A stretch of DNA of 64,000 nt from Calocera cornea HHB12733 (GCA_001632435.1 KV423954.1:134888-198887), one strand, 5' to 3'. Positions 22,853 through 33,631 are shown, numbered from the stretch's first letter. Notes: generated from the letters alone by a model not told the origin. Numbers and translations are program-made.

Positions 22853-24447
22853 TCAGCCCACGCACCAACCTACCTCTCCTCCCCGTCCTCCTCCCACACA
22901 CTCGCCGACAGCCCACCCCAGTCGAACGCCCCTCCGGCCAACGGCGTACTGGGCGGGGTGGGAGGGGCCGGCGGGCTGATTCAGCGTGGGCTGGTGCGCT
23001 GCTTCGCCCCGGGATGGGGATGATGTTGTGCTCCTGTGCCTCCCTCTTCCGCGCCGATCCCCCGCCGCACGCACCAGCACCGCCGGCCCCGACCCGACCA
23101 TGCGCCTCGGGCCCCCGACCCGCGCCCCTGCATTCCTCGGCGCCTGGCTCAGCTCCACATCCGGGTTCATGACATAGTACGTACGCTCCCTCCCCCCCCG
23201 CTTCGCATGCTGGTGCAGCCGCTGCCGACTCTGGAGCGCGGCAAGCTCGGAGACGCGCTGCTGCGCCGCGTACCGCGTCTGCTCGCCCCGCCGGTAGCTG
23301 GGGAGATCGCGAAGCGATGGCAGGGCGCTTCCTCCGCCAGTGGACTCCCGGGGACGTCGCCGGCCGCGAGCGGTAGTGCACCACTTTTCCGGCAGAGGGC
23401 CGGCCGAACGGCCCCTGCGACCGAGCAAAGCTCATGAGCTCCCAGAGCCTGTCCGAGAGCGGGGCGCAAGCAGGGCGTGCAGGGTGCAGCCGCGCCATAA
23501 CCCGCTGGATCACGTAGTAGTCGTTTGCGCAGTCGGAGAAGGGCGGCGCATTCGTCAGGATCTGCGCTGCGTGAGCTGCTGCATTTCGGCTCGGACCAGG
23601 GACGTACCTCGAGGAAGGTGCGCAGGAGGGAGAACACATCGCCCCCCAGGGTGACGCACGAGCGCATCGTCAGCCCGTACTCTTCCGGCATGAGTCGTTC
23701 GGGCGCGCACCAGCGCGCATTCCCGCTCACGCTGCTGCTGCTTCCCAGGCTCGGCACGGGCTCGAGCACGGAGGAGAGGCCAAAGTCGGACAGCAGTGGG
23801 CGGAGGGTCGCCGTCAGGAGCACGTTGTTCTGCTTGTTTGGTTAGCGGGCCGGGACGGGCACGGCGGGGACGCACCCCTTTGATGTCGCCGTGCGCGATG
23901 GGCGGGACGAGCTCGTGCAGGTACTGCAGACCCATGGCCATCCCCTCCACCTATGCACCTGTCAGGCGTGGAGAAAGGTAGCGCCGATGGTACGAACGCA
24001 CGAAATTGGTCCTATCCGCTTCGGGATGCGCCTCCAGGTGCTGACGAATGTTCCCCTGCGCCATCCACTCTGAGACGAGGAAGAGTCGTTGGCTCGGCCG
24101 GTCGCACGCGATCCCGAGTAGAGGAATGATGTTCTCGTGGTCCAGGAGCGACCAGGTGAGCGCCTCGCGGAGAGCTCTCTGGATGCGGTCAGCAGTCGCA
24201 TATGTGCTGGGGTAGCCGGACCCACGCAGAGCACCTTGCGCCGGTCGCGCACTGAGGAGCGGGGGAGCTTGACCGCAATCGTTCCTGCGATACCCTTCGA
24301 CAAGGATGTGGGCGATGGGAGCTTGTACACATCCCCGAAGGAGCCCGCCTGCGACGTGGTCCACCTCGCGTAGCGGCAGCTTGATGTCGACCTGCAATGC
24401 CTTGGGGAACAGGGCGAGAATGTGCAGGCCAATTCGGCCCTGAACAT
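22853..24447 (-). CDS. TKL-type protein kinase of the basidiomycete expansion
   Basis: Kinase segments in order: glycine loop AGSFGDVYKLP, IAVKLPRS with the ATP Lys, HENIIPLLGIA, LVSEWMAQGNI, catalytic loop HGDIKGNNVLL (Gly replaces Arg of HRD, usual for fungal TKL kinases), LLSDFGLSS, RWCAPERLM, and a loose subdomain XI (LWELMSFARSQGPFGRPS). Exons read: 24447-24235, 24178-24002, 23950-23876, 23829-23608, 23561-23385 and from 23344 downstream. The C terminus is unsettled: one frame ends at 22853, another gives a natural-looking tail (SASVWEEDGEER, stop near 22,906) behind a further intron. The N terminus is odd: bases before the glycine loop read REVDHVAGG in the neighbouring frame, so a one-base shift may split the loop. 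Short 40-60-nt introns elsewhere are normal for this genome. Confidence 0.75.
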
Positions 24448-25216
24448 CGCACTGTCGCGCACGATCAGCATGGAGAGGGAGGGATGAGCAGGAGAGAGGT
24501 ACATGGATGCCCCACGTCTCGCAGAGGTAGCAGGTCGAGTGATGAGGTTGGAAGACACACGGGAGACGTCTGACCTCGCAAGCAATGCAGAGCATGAACG
24601 GCAGTAGGCCACAGTACTGTAGTGTAGTACAAGAATAGAGCAGACACACGTGCTTGCAGGCTCGTCCAAAGTCCTTGGGTATAAGCGTGTATCATGGTCG
24701 CTTCATTGCTGAACGCAACGCGTCAGGAACAGGGCCTTTTCTTTCAACGTTATGTCGCAGTATTTCGCTACTAGAGTTGATCTTGTGGAGATGAGGCACA
24801 ATCTCTTCTGCCCCAACGCCGAATCGTGCATGCGCCCAGGCTGCAATGCCCATGGCACTCGCTTCATATCCCCCCGCTCTCTTCAGAAGCTGCGCGCGGG
24901 ATGCTCACGGTGAAGGCAGATACAAATACAAACCAGATCACATTAGATCACATTGCAGACCCATCATGCTTTATCTATCTTGCACTCCCCTAGGGCAGGA
25001 AACTGCGTATGTATCGCCAGTCATGATTGAGATCGGAATGTCCATGCTCCGTCGCGCTTTGTCTATCATCCGCTGCTAGTGTCTCACTTCGGAGACGGAA
25101 CTGGCAGATAACGCATGTCAGATGACGTACGTATTTTCTTCCGCTAAGGGACGCGCTGGGGTGACCACGATCCCAATCTAGCAGTACCGCTGCTTGCTGA
25201 CTCTTCAACCGACAAC
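24448..25216. other. Intergenic containing a dispersed repeat
   Basis: No supported gene in this 770-bp gap between two kinase genes transcribed away from each other. It contains the repeat copy listed at 24,890-25,079. Confidence 0.55.
24890..25079 (+). repeat. Dispersed repeat R1, copy 1
   Basis: About 180 bp, from GGATGCTCAC to CCGCTGCTA, match in inverted orientation at 33,822-34,005 at roughly 88% by eye. Identical pieces include GCAGATACAAATACAAACC and GAGATCGGAATGTCCATGCT. No coding potential or clear terminal repeats, so it may be a non-autonomous element. Confidence 0.75.
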
Positions 25217-27644
25217 ATGGACATGTCCAAGGTACGCAACCTCGAATATCGTGCTGATACTCTCACTTCATGGTGACAGTGGTGTTCCCGCTGCCGTACG
25301 CGTCGATCCGCACAAGAGAAGAAGGGTGTTGAAGCATCATCGCTCATCGTCTGCAGCGGACCGATCTTAAAGCCCGGCGGCCGCGGGAAGACGCAATGCA
25401 CGGAGTGCAGGCAGGTCACCAAATCCTGCTCGCTTTCCAAACGTAGAAGATGTGTTTTTGAATTCTTGGCTGCTTCTGACATTAATCGGCAGGTGCTGAG
25501 CCAGACCAGATCGCTGAGAGCCTCGCGCAGATAGAAATTCTTCCTGGTACGGCCTCGACTTGCCAACCATCCTCTGATAGACTAACCTTGTTTTTACAGG
25601 TGATGTTGAGCTTGCATTCCTGACAAGGACACGTGTCCGAAGGATGAACAAAGAGATTACGATGAGGATATTCAAGGCGGTGCTGGAACGATACGGAGAT
25701 AGTGCAAGACGTCAGAAATTTCTTGACAGAGGGAAGCTCCTCCCCAACTGCACCGCTGTCGAGCTCCAAGCGGAAATTTTCGACATTGTTGATGGAGTTA
25801 CTGTTCGACCGAATGCTACTTTCCATGGACGTGCAGAGAGTGAGCTCAGATCTATAGTGATCTCTGCAATGATTAAGCTGACCCCCTTGCAGAAGAAGGT
25901 TGGTCCTCCCAGACCGGTACGGCGAGCACCATCCCGTCGCCTACTGGCGCGGCAAAGGTGCGTGCTCGAAATGTGCGCACTCGTCCGAATAACACACAAT
26001 ATTGACAGATTTCTGGAGAAATCATGTCGTCCTTGCCCGACATGCCGTCCGTACAGTTTGCGCGCGATCGCGGACCGGGCGAAGCAACGATCCGCATCCC
26101 GTCGTCTTCCGGCCCGGCAACGGTAGGTCTGCAGGTATGCCACGCCTCCATTACTCTGACTGGGAAAATCTCAGGCTGTTGGAGAAATCAATCCATCTCT
26201 CAGCGACAGGATTACTGAGCCATCTCTGGCGCCCGGGGACAGTCGTGGACTGGGACAAACGACTAGCATCATCCCAACGTCCACCGGCGCGGCCAAGGTG
26301 AGTCCCTAAGCGGATCACATATTGGAAGCTGAACTCCAATCTTTCAGGCTGTTGGGGCTGTCACTTCATCGCTGAACGACAAATTTGCCGGCATGTCTCT
26401 CTCCAGAGACCAGTACAATGCTATTGACTTTGGCGCATGCCATAAACGTGGAGCTCCAAACAGCAAAGACCCTCTGAACGAGAAAAGCAGCGCCTTTTTG
26501 GTAAGACATTCTCATGCTGATCACGCGATTTTCTCACTCTGTGACAGATAAACAACCAGCAACATGATGTAACTGCCCATGCACAAAAGATACCGTCCAT
26601 CGTGAACCCGGGGTCCAGTCGGGCGACATTTGCAGATCTCAAATGCAACATTTCGGGCAGCCTAGAGAAAGTCATGATCGATCTGACTGCGTTGGAGATG
26701 GGTGAAATGCTCGGAGCGGGAGGTTATAAAGAGTAAGCATCGCAGTAACATATCGATATTGGCTAAATGCTACCTCACAGAGTTCACAAGGCTGTTTACC
26801 GAGGTAAACAGGTGGCGGCTTGCAAGTTCAGAGGGAAGATCGTCGAAGAGGATATTCAAGAGATCTTGCTCTTGTCACAGATGTCGCATCCGAACATCAT
26901 CGGATTTGTACGTCGCCGCTTGTTGCGTTCATCATAGTACTGACATTGAGGGCAAGGTTGGGTTTCATCCGGATTTGCCTGGCAGAGAACCCATTCTCTT
27001 GCTTGAACTGGCTTTGAATAACTTGGCAAAGTACATGAGAGCGCCGGAGATACCTCGACCAACCACGACCGCTCGAGTAAGTCAGCTCACAGAACTTTGA
27101 CTCCAAGCTAACGTTCCCTGACAGATCAGATACATGCAAGATGTCGCAGCAGGTATCGTTTACCTCCACAAACACGCTGTGATCCATCGAGATATCAAAT
27201 CCACAAACATCCTTGTCTGCGAAGGTGGCCTGAAGTTGGCTGATTTTGGCTCGACCCGTGTCCGCTCTTCTGTTCAAGAATGGGCGACCACAGATGCTGG
27301 AACTCTTGGATGGCAAGCTCCGGAGATCGTTCAAGGCAAGCCTTACAGTCACAAAGTCGATGTCTACTGTTGCGGCATCCTCTTCTACATCATGATTCTC
27401 TGGAGCGACTGCGTGGAAGACCAGGATGTCCGCTTCGAGGACGGAGAAAGGCAAGTGGAACCTGTTATCGCGTATACTTCACTAATCGTTCCATCCCAGA
27501 CCCGCAATATCTCGCTTTACGTCCGAATGGGGCTCTGTACTCGTCGCAGCTATCCGGAAGATGTGGTCGATGAGCCCTGACAAACGCCCGGAGATGGATG
27601 AAGTCGTTAGTGCTTTGGAGCATTCTCACCACTCCGTGCTCTGA
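25217..27644 (+). CDS. Protein kinase with three GAPDH-derived cassettes
   Basis: Thirteen exons close exactly into 611 codons: 25217-25231, 25280-25492, 25531-25546, 25600-25839, 25899-25957, 26009-26122, 26175-26297, 26348-26500, 26548-26732, 26781-26907, 26957-27076, 27125-27450 and 27500-27644. N terminus: Cys-rich WCSRCRTRR and QCTECRQVTKSC, possibly zinc-binding. Residues ~165-300: three repeats of a GAPDH segment (TGAAK|AVG and variants), each split by an intron at the place of the gpd 13,234 intron. Residues ~355-611: TKL/TKL-like kinase with LGAGGYKEV loop, Lys388 (AACKF), HRDIKSTN (476-483), DFG (495-497), QAPEIV and DKRPEMDEVV. All catalytic residues are present. The last intron (27,451-27,499) begins with GC (AAAG|GCAAGT). 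The exon 5 acceptor lies in an AGAAGAAG run and is the least certain join. Function of the fusion is unknown. Confidence 0.85.
25915..26400 (+). repeat. Three tandem GAPDH-exon cassettes inside the kinase gene
   Basis: Units read TIPSPTGAAK|ISGEIMSSL, IRIPSSSGPAT|AVGEINPSL and SIIPTSTGAAK|AVGAVTSSLNDKFAGMS, where the bar is an intron. The parent in gpd is [28 protein letters not shown] around the 13,234-13,289 intron. The third unit is closest to gpd. Units are about 40 residues apart with unrelated linkers. Confidence 0.85.
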
Positions 27645-28734
27645 ACTATACTTCCATGACTGTGATTAAAAACAGTACTACAACTCACCCATATGCAATT
27701 ACAAGGACGCGCGTGTCTCCCAGCCTTAAATAGGAGCAGTACTCATCTCCGTTGGCGGCCTAAACCACTTGACTTAGAGAACAGCTATCAAGGTCGCATT
27801 GGCCGTCCTGTATTCAGGAATGCTGACCTCTCATGGTGGTGATGTGATCTTGACGGGATTGCTGTCCGAGGATGTTATGCACGAAAGTGTCTATGTACAC
27901 GCAGTCATTGAGATATTGAAGGCTCCAGGCTGCGTTCCGCATCGTCTGTCATCCGCTGCACCCACACGCGCATCACGCCACGCCCAGGCACGGTGACCTC
28001 TCTGAATGCCCCCCGAAGGTCCGCCCTCTTAGTAAGACCTAGCTAACCCCCACCATTTCCCCCTCCCTACTCCGTGCGCAGCATACCAACCCCTCCCGCC
28101 TAATCAGGCCCCGCTTGAAGCGAATCCCGCTTCTTGGCCATCCAGGGCTAGAGGGACGACGAGCAGGCGAGATCTGGAACCTGGGGCGCGCTCGACGGGA
28201 GCCCCACTACTCGAGCCGCGTGCGAGGGAATGGTTCAATTTGGTACGAGGGCACAGGCGGATGCGAGATTGAGGGCGCATCTTATCTGCACTTCGATCAG
28301 GCATACCGGTGCCAGCCCGGCTACAACAACCTACGTTGAATTCTTTTGGCGAATCGAAACCATGTTCCGCGAACCCAAGAGCGCTCGCCTGTGCTCGGCA
28401 TGCCGACCGGACTTCTCGCACAACTTGCTGGAGCATGCACGGTACGGAATGTACCGGACTTTTGAGGACAAGGGCATGCACACTCCCGGATTGGGACACA
28501 GAGATGACTGCGTACCAGGGCCGATCATGCACAGTAATGGAAATGTACCGATTGTTGGAGGGGATGAGGTCATTGTGCCGGCCCCGAGGGTTGACAGCTT
28601 GATAGCGCGCCGAGCGACTTCGACTGTACTGTACTGCACACGTCAAGTCTCCTCGCAGCTGAGTAGTATTGTAATGCGCATTCTGTCATTCAATGACGGC
28701 CGTTTCCGTGGTTTACGCAATGCACCTCCCAGCT
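27645..28734. other. Intergenic with a gpd fragment
   Basis: Besides the gpd relic at 27,788-27,850, I see no supported gene in 1.1 kb. Open frames at 28.1-28.8 kb on both strands overlap each other and have no recognisable motif. Confidence 0.5.
27788..27850 (+). pseudogene. Relic of gpd exon 3
   Basis: AAGGTCGCATTGGCCGT and TTCAGGAA(T/C)GCT, then CATGGTG, match gpd exon 3 (12,359-12,428), including the bases around its acceptor. It would encode GRIGRPVFRNADL before the frame is lost. It lies 150 bp downstream of the GAPDH-cassette kinase. Confidence 0.7.
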
Positions 28735-29475
28735 GCAGCTGCTGTACAGTACGGTCTAGTAGTACGGATATCGTTCCCCGAGTTCCCCGCTCACAGCACC
28801 CAGGAAGTACCCAGCAGCAGCAGCACTACTCCTCCTAAGGCGGCCAACCCTGGAAAGAGAGCGCCAGCCGCTCCGGCGTGTTCCTTAGCACATCGTCCGC
28901 CCCGCTCTTTCCCGCCTTCTGCCGGATGAGCGCGACCTCCAGCGTGAGCCGTACTTTCAGCGCTCCCCAGTTCTCTTCCAGATTCTATCGTTCCAAATAT
29001 GACAGAGAAGGACGTACACGAAAGCTGCTCGTCCCCGGGATGACGATGAGCTCCTCTCCCTCGGCCAGGATCCACGCAAGCGCGACCTGCCCTGGCGTAG
29101 CGCTGTGCGTTTCTCCGACCGTCCGCAGGGTGTCGACGAGCGCTAGGTTGTTGGGAAAGTTGGCCACTTAATACCGCGGGATATCACGGCGGATGTCGCC
29201 GGGTTCGAAGTCATCGGGGGATTTCTACAACCACACCGGAGTCAGCCCGCCTGCATCCTGCATCACCATAGAAGCAAAGGGAGGAAGTGGACAAGCCCAA
29301 CGCACATAAGCTCCCTTAACCAGGCCCCTCCCGAGCGGGCTATACGTGACAGCCCTCACGCCCAGCGTCCTACACATATCCAGCAGCCCCACCTTCGGTT
29401 GCTCGTTATTCAGCGTGAAAGGGGAGTGCCCGACCTGCACGGCTGCTATGACCTGTATCGCGCGCGACGAGTCCT
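28735..29475 (-). pseudogene. Aldo-keto reductase pseudogene (3' half)
   Basis: Matches exons 5-7 and the intervening introns of the intact aldo-keto reductase at 39,348-40,795, in inverted orientation, and the likeness runs on into the 3' flank (GCTGCTGCTGCTG and TACAGCAGCTG). Conserved pieces: VGLLDMCRTLGVR, YSPLGRGLVKGAY, HSATPGQVALAWILA, IVIPGTSS. A CAA-to-TAA change gives a stop at 29170-29168 (RDIPRY-stop-VANFP), and the catalytic N-terminal half is absent. It cannot make an enzyme. Confidence 0.92.
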
Positions 29476-29641
29476 GTAAACTTGTCGGGGACTTGCAAGT
29501 TTCTTGTGATCTTACGCACTGGGTTTCAAGCAAGCTACTCAGGCAGCCGAGCTATCGGGGGCAAGAGTATAGGTGACACATCGATTACAATTCATTCTTT
29601 GAAAGGTACAGGCAGACTAGCGTGAAGGACCGAATGTCTGA

Positions 29642-31329
29642 CTAGCCGGTGGCCCACCCATACGCCCCAAACGAAGACCCCATACCCGACCAGGGCGTAC
29701 GGTCGCGGGAATCCAGCTCCGAGACCTCATCTACAAGCATCATCCCCTTCTTGAATATCTCTCGCGGGTACCGGTTGGGATCGAAGTCTCTTGCCTCCTG
29801 GGCAGCGCTGATGAGGCGGATCGTCTCGTCGGCCGCCTCAGTGAGTTTCTTCCATGGGAACTTGCAGGCGGTGTATGCGTTCTGGACTTGCTTGATGCGC
29901 AGGATGTCCCGTAGGAAAACCCTTTTCTCTTGGGCTTGGAAACGATCTGGAATCGGCTCGTGGTGTTGTGAGGCAATGAACTTGTAGACTTCGTCGAGCA
30001 GTTCGCTCTTTCGCTCGTTGTCTTCAGGGCGTGCTGGGCTACAGCCGTCCGGAGTGCAACCCTAAATGCTAGTTAGACAGCGAAAGGAGACTAAGGAATA
30101 AATGGGGCGCACCAGCGTGCCAAAGAGACGGCCGAATTCCTCTTGCATGACGGCACCAAACAAGTTGTTCTTATCGAGGCACTCACGCAGGAAGGGGAGG
30201 GCGAACGGTAGTCCATCTCTAGTCCGAAACCACTTGATGAGCTTGTGGAAGCGGGCATTCCACATCCCCAGCTCCCACGGGTCATCCTCGTAGCGAAAGT
30301 CGTCTTCTTCCTCGTCCGAATCGTCATCCTGACCATGGCGTTAGAGCAGCAACATGCTAGTCGGGGAAGACCAGACTTACCTGTCTTGCTGCATTAGGCT
30401 CATGCTGGTTAACAGCGCGCTGGACGCGCTCCGTACGCTCCTGCAGCAGTTGATCGATCGCATCTGCTGTAATCGTTTCTGGCGGACCGGGCTCCTCGAC
30501 GACCAGCTTGTGAATGGCATTTGATGCCTCCGTATGGTCGAAAACTTGCACATCATCGTCCTCGTGGAAGCGAATCCTGAGTATACGCTGCTGCTGGGCA
30601 TGGATCTCCTGAACAGCCTCGAGACGGCCTTGAGCAGGAGCGGGCAGCTGGTCTTCGTGACGGACACGCGTGACGACTAGCATGTCGTAGCCTTCGTTCG
30701 TCCGCCTGCGCTCAGTCGCCTGGACAGTATCGGGCTGACGCCAGACGCGCGTCATGTGCACCGTTCGAATATTCTTCAAGGGTATCCACGACGCTACGTG
30801 GCCCAGAGGGAACGTGATCCAAGCGGCGTCCGAGACTAGTGGCTGGTTATTCTTGATGCGCCGTTCATAGTGGAAGTCGAGCTCTGTGTAAAGGGTCAGT
30901 ACAAGCTAGTCTGGATGGGCAGATCATGCGCACCGCGGTACTTGCAGTCACACTCGGGGTGCGTGTAGTAGTAATTGCAGACTGACTAGTATTGGCTGCT
31001 AGTCTGTACGGTGTACGATGGGACTTACCATAAAGATAGCGACCAGGATGCTCACTGTCTGCAGGGCAGAGCAGCGAAACGATAGACCGGAAATGCCAAC
31101 AGACTTTTTTCCTCTTGTCGTCAAGGAAGGCGATACGAATCTGGTGAAGATGGGGCCATATGCGTCGATCGGTCGCCGGGCGCCCAGTAAGGATGACATC
31201 GGAGTTCGGGTTGCGGACTAGCTCGGACGCGCGGAAATACTGTCTCCTCGGGTTGTTGTCAGGCAGGGTGTGAAGGTAAGCGGGAGGAGGGGGAAGAGGG
31301 AGGAGTGCATCGGTCCGCCTGAAAGGCAT
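29642..31329 (-). CDS. Unidentified 495-aa fungal protein
   Basis: Five exons close into 495 codons: 31329-31029, 30981-30934, 30883-30381, 30328-30113 and 30061-29642. The N terminus is Pro-rich (LLPLPPPPAYLHTLP). A small Cys cluster follows (HPECDCKYR). The middle has charged segments (RIRFHEDDDVQVFDH and the acidic DDDSDEEEDDF) before a compact hydrophobic part (FHKLIKWFRTRDGLPFALPF). The C-terminal 140 residues are helical and end SSFGAYGWATG. No family recognised; nuclear or cytosolic by composition. It lies between two pseudogenes yet is itself intact. Confidence 0.8.
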
Positions 31330-31479
31330 GGTTGACAGTGAGGATGCTGGTCGTTGTCTAGAGGGTGGGAGGAGGAGCAGTTAACGGGCTGGCCGGCTCG
31401 CGCAAAGAGGACCCCTGGGAGCGCTGATCACGGCTGTCCAGAGAGACCCTCCATACCCTCAGGCTGCACCTCGTACGGC

Positions 31480-32710
31480 CCTTCCCACGATCAGCGTGTG
31501 GGTCGCAAGCGCCCGACTCGCTGCAGTCGATATCCCGAAGTTCACTTTACCGCCGATCGCCCTCTACCACATTCGGCGTGGGGCGCAACAAAAGGTGCGC
31601 CGGTGCAAGGGGACAAGGGAGAAAGAAAGAAAAGATCGTATATTTCACCTCCTGGTACGAGTACGCAAAGCGTGCAGAAGAACTCTATTACGCGGTCGCG
31701 CCGACTAAGGTGCGCTCCCTCCTCCCTTCTCCCAGCCGCCGACCGGACAACTCCCTCGGCTCGAGGGGAATGAGCATGATGCTGACGTTGAGTGGGCAGA
31801 CCCGATATGTCATCGAGTGGCGGGCAGCCAAGAACGAGCTGGTGTTCAAGATCATCGATGATGTGACTATACGGCGTTCCCTCCTCCCTCCCGCCTCCCG
31901 CCTCATGACCCTCTCGATCCAACAGTCACACCACCTGCTTCTTGTGCCAGTGCCTCAAAGACCAGACCCACTCCCCCTAAACCGGTTCGACACCTTAAAC
32001 CTAGCGCTCGTGAAGCGCATGCGTGCGCGGGCAGAGCGGCGTGTGCCGCCCGAGCTGGTGGAGAAGACGATGGAGGCTGCGAGTCCTGCGCCGGGCTGTG
32101 GCGGGGCCAGCCGTGGGAGGGGCGGGAGGGCCGCAGTTGCAGGTGCAGGTGGCACCTGCGGGGGGAGGAGGGGGAAGAAGAACGAGGAGGAGGAGGAGGG
32201 AACGAAGCAGCTGGGATTTGGGGTGTGGAACGAGGAGCGAGGGAGGGGAGGAGGATGAGCAACGAGCAGACGGCGAGGGGTGCGGACATGTTCAGAAGGG
32301 ACCCTTGTAACAGTTAGTGTACACGCTAGGGTTCAATCCCGATCCCTCTCCCAGTACAACATGTGTCTGCGCAGAGTGTGTGTCTCTCCTTGTGGAAGTC
32401 AACCAGGGGCTGGTGCAAGAGATGCGTGTACGTACCTCGAAGACCGCGCCTGGGCGGACATGCTCGTGTTCTGCTCTAGGACGACTGAACTACAGCCAGC
32501 AGCCACAGCGTCTTCCAACACCAGGACAGATGAGCCAAGGATTGAAAGCAACGAAATTAAAGTCCTTGGTCCAAACCTTTATTGTAAGACATAGACATCA
32601 CTGCAGTATTAGCGCTGCCTGTCTGCCGCGCGCCCTGATCCGCATCTCACGAGGGGTACGTGATCTACTATACCTGGGCTGGGATATGGCTAGTGCTACA
32701 GTGGCCATCA
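31480..32710 (+). pseudogene. SRP9 pseudogene in an inverted segmental duplication
   Basis: The block matches, inverted, the intact SRP9 locus and flanks at about 44,040-45,480. It includes the 5' flank (GCCGATCGCCCTCTACCACATTCGG), all three exons, and 3' flank pieces (TGGGCGGACATGCTCG near 32,450; GCTGGGATATGGCTAGT near 32,670). The coding part reads IVYFTSWYEYAKRAEELYYAV, RYVIEWRAAKNELVFKI and LNRFDTLNLALVKRMRAR. The start ATG has become ATC (31635-31637), and the Lys-rich tail is scrambled. Degraded but clearly recognisable. Confidence 0.9.
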
Positions 32711-32878
32711 GAAGGTATAACAGATGATCTGGTCGTTGGTCATATCCTGTTGAAAGCATGATGATTGTACATGTTGATGTCGTTAGGATACAGGAAGAAT
32801 AAGGTATCACACGATATCGCGGAGGAGAGAGCCACATCATAAAGGAATCAAATCGCAAACACATAAGAGCCGGGAATA
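32711..32878. other. Short flank before the MITE
   Basis: No gene seen; ends with the TA (32,877-32,878) that precedes the MITE. Confidence 0.5.
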
Positions 32879-33144
32879 CTGTACGCGTCTGCGAAGGTGC
32901 TCATTAAGTGACCATTTGCCTCCGATGCGGAGGCAAAACAAGTGCTCGCTGGCACAAAATGGGCGGTGACAACTGGCAAAAGTGCTCGTCAGAGCTGATA
33001 TTAAGGCTGTCGGAGTTTGTATTAAGCCGATGACAACAATCCCGGCAGTGCTCGTTGCCCCGAAAAATGTGGTGACATAGTCAGATTTGAGCGCTCAGAA
33101 GGGCCGGTGACCAGTGACACGAGCACCTTCGCAGACGCATACAG
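32879..33144. mobile_element. 266-bp MITE with 24-bp terminal inverted repeats and TA target site
   Basis: The left end, 32,879-32,902 (CTGTACGCGTCTGCGAAGGT then GCTC), pairs with the right end, 33,121-33,144, with one mismatch. Both ends are flanked by TA (32,877-32,878 and 33,145-33,146), the target duplication of Tc1/mariner-like elements. Inside is a perfect hairpin, TTTGCCTCCG/CGGAGGCAAA, near 32,914-32,936, and the motif AGTGCTCG occurs three times. There is no coding capacity, so it would depend on a transposase elsewhere. Confidence 0.88.
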
Positions 33145-33262
33145 TAGAGCGCAATGTAACAAAGGATGTGGGTACGCATGAGAGGAGGACCGGGCTACCT
33201 GCGTGATGTGACGCAGAGGCAGCGAGGGAAACGCAAATGAAAAGAACAAGAAAGAGAGGAAA

Positions 33263-33614
33263 CTACTCGTCCAGAATTGCTTTGAGGAGTCGCACGAGCT
33301 GCGATGGGTTATAGACTTCATCATCGTCCCTCTCACGAGACCACTTCATCATCTCAGCGAGCTGGGGATGAGCATCAGAAAACGGACGGGTTGGTTCTGT
33401 GATTCTGTGCAGGGAATGTTAGCATCCCCTTCGGAGCAGTACGACAGATAACGCACCGCCGACCACGCTGCGGAAGCTGGCCTGTGCCAGGCATCCATGC
33501 CCATATCCAACCGCATAATGCGGCGAAATTGAAAGCGACTCTGTCGATGGGTAATGTGAAGAGCGGAAGTATCGAGAGAGGATCATGTGCAATCACATGA
33601 CACCTCTGAGCCAT
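33263..33614 (-). CDS. Small predicted protein, 99 aa
   Basis: Two exons (33614-33457 and 33404-33263) close into 99 codons from ATG to TAG. Residues 14-46 are hydrophobic and Trp-rich (LPLFTLPIDRVAFNFAALC, WIWAWMP), and the C-terminal part is charged (MMKWSRERDDDEVYNPSQL). No family recognised. The in-frame sequence continues upstream of the ATG without a stop for about 20 codons, so this could be the 3' remnant of a larger gene truncated by the neighbouring repeats. Confidence 0.4.
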
Positions 33615-33631
33615 GAGCGCACACGTCCTCC

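Noticed and set aside
28104..28838. Overlapping frames on both strands near 28.1-28.8 kb
   Set aside because: They are mutual shadows without domains, splice structure or homology to anything else in the window.
32325..32345. tRNA B-box-like GGTTCAATCCC
   Set aside because: Flanking bases do not form T-arm or acceptor stems and no A box lies at the right distance.
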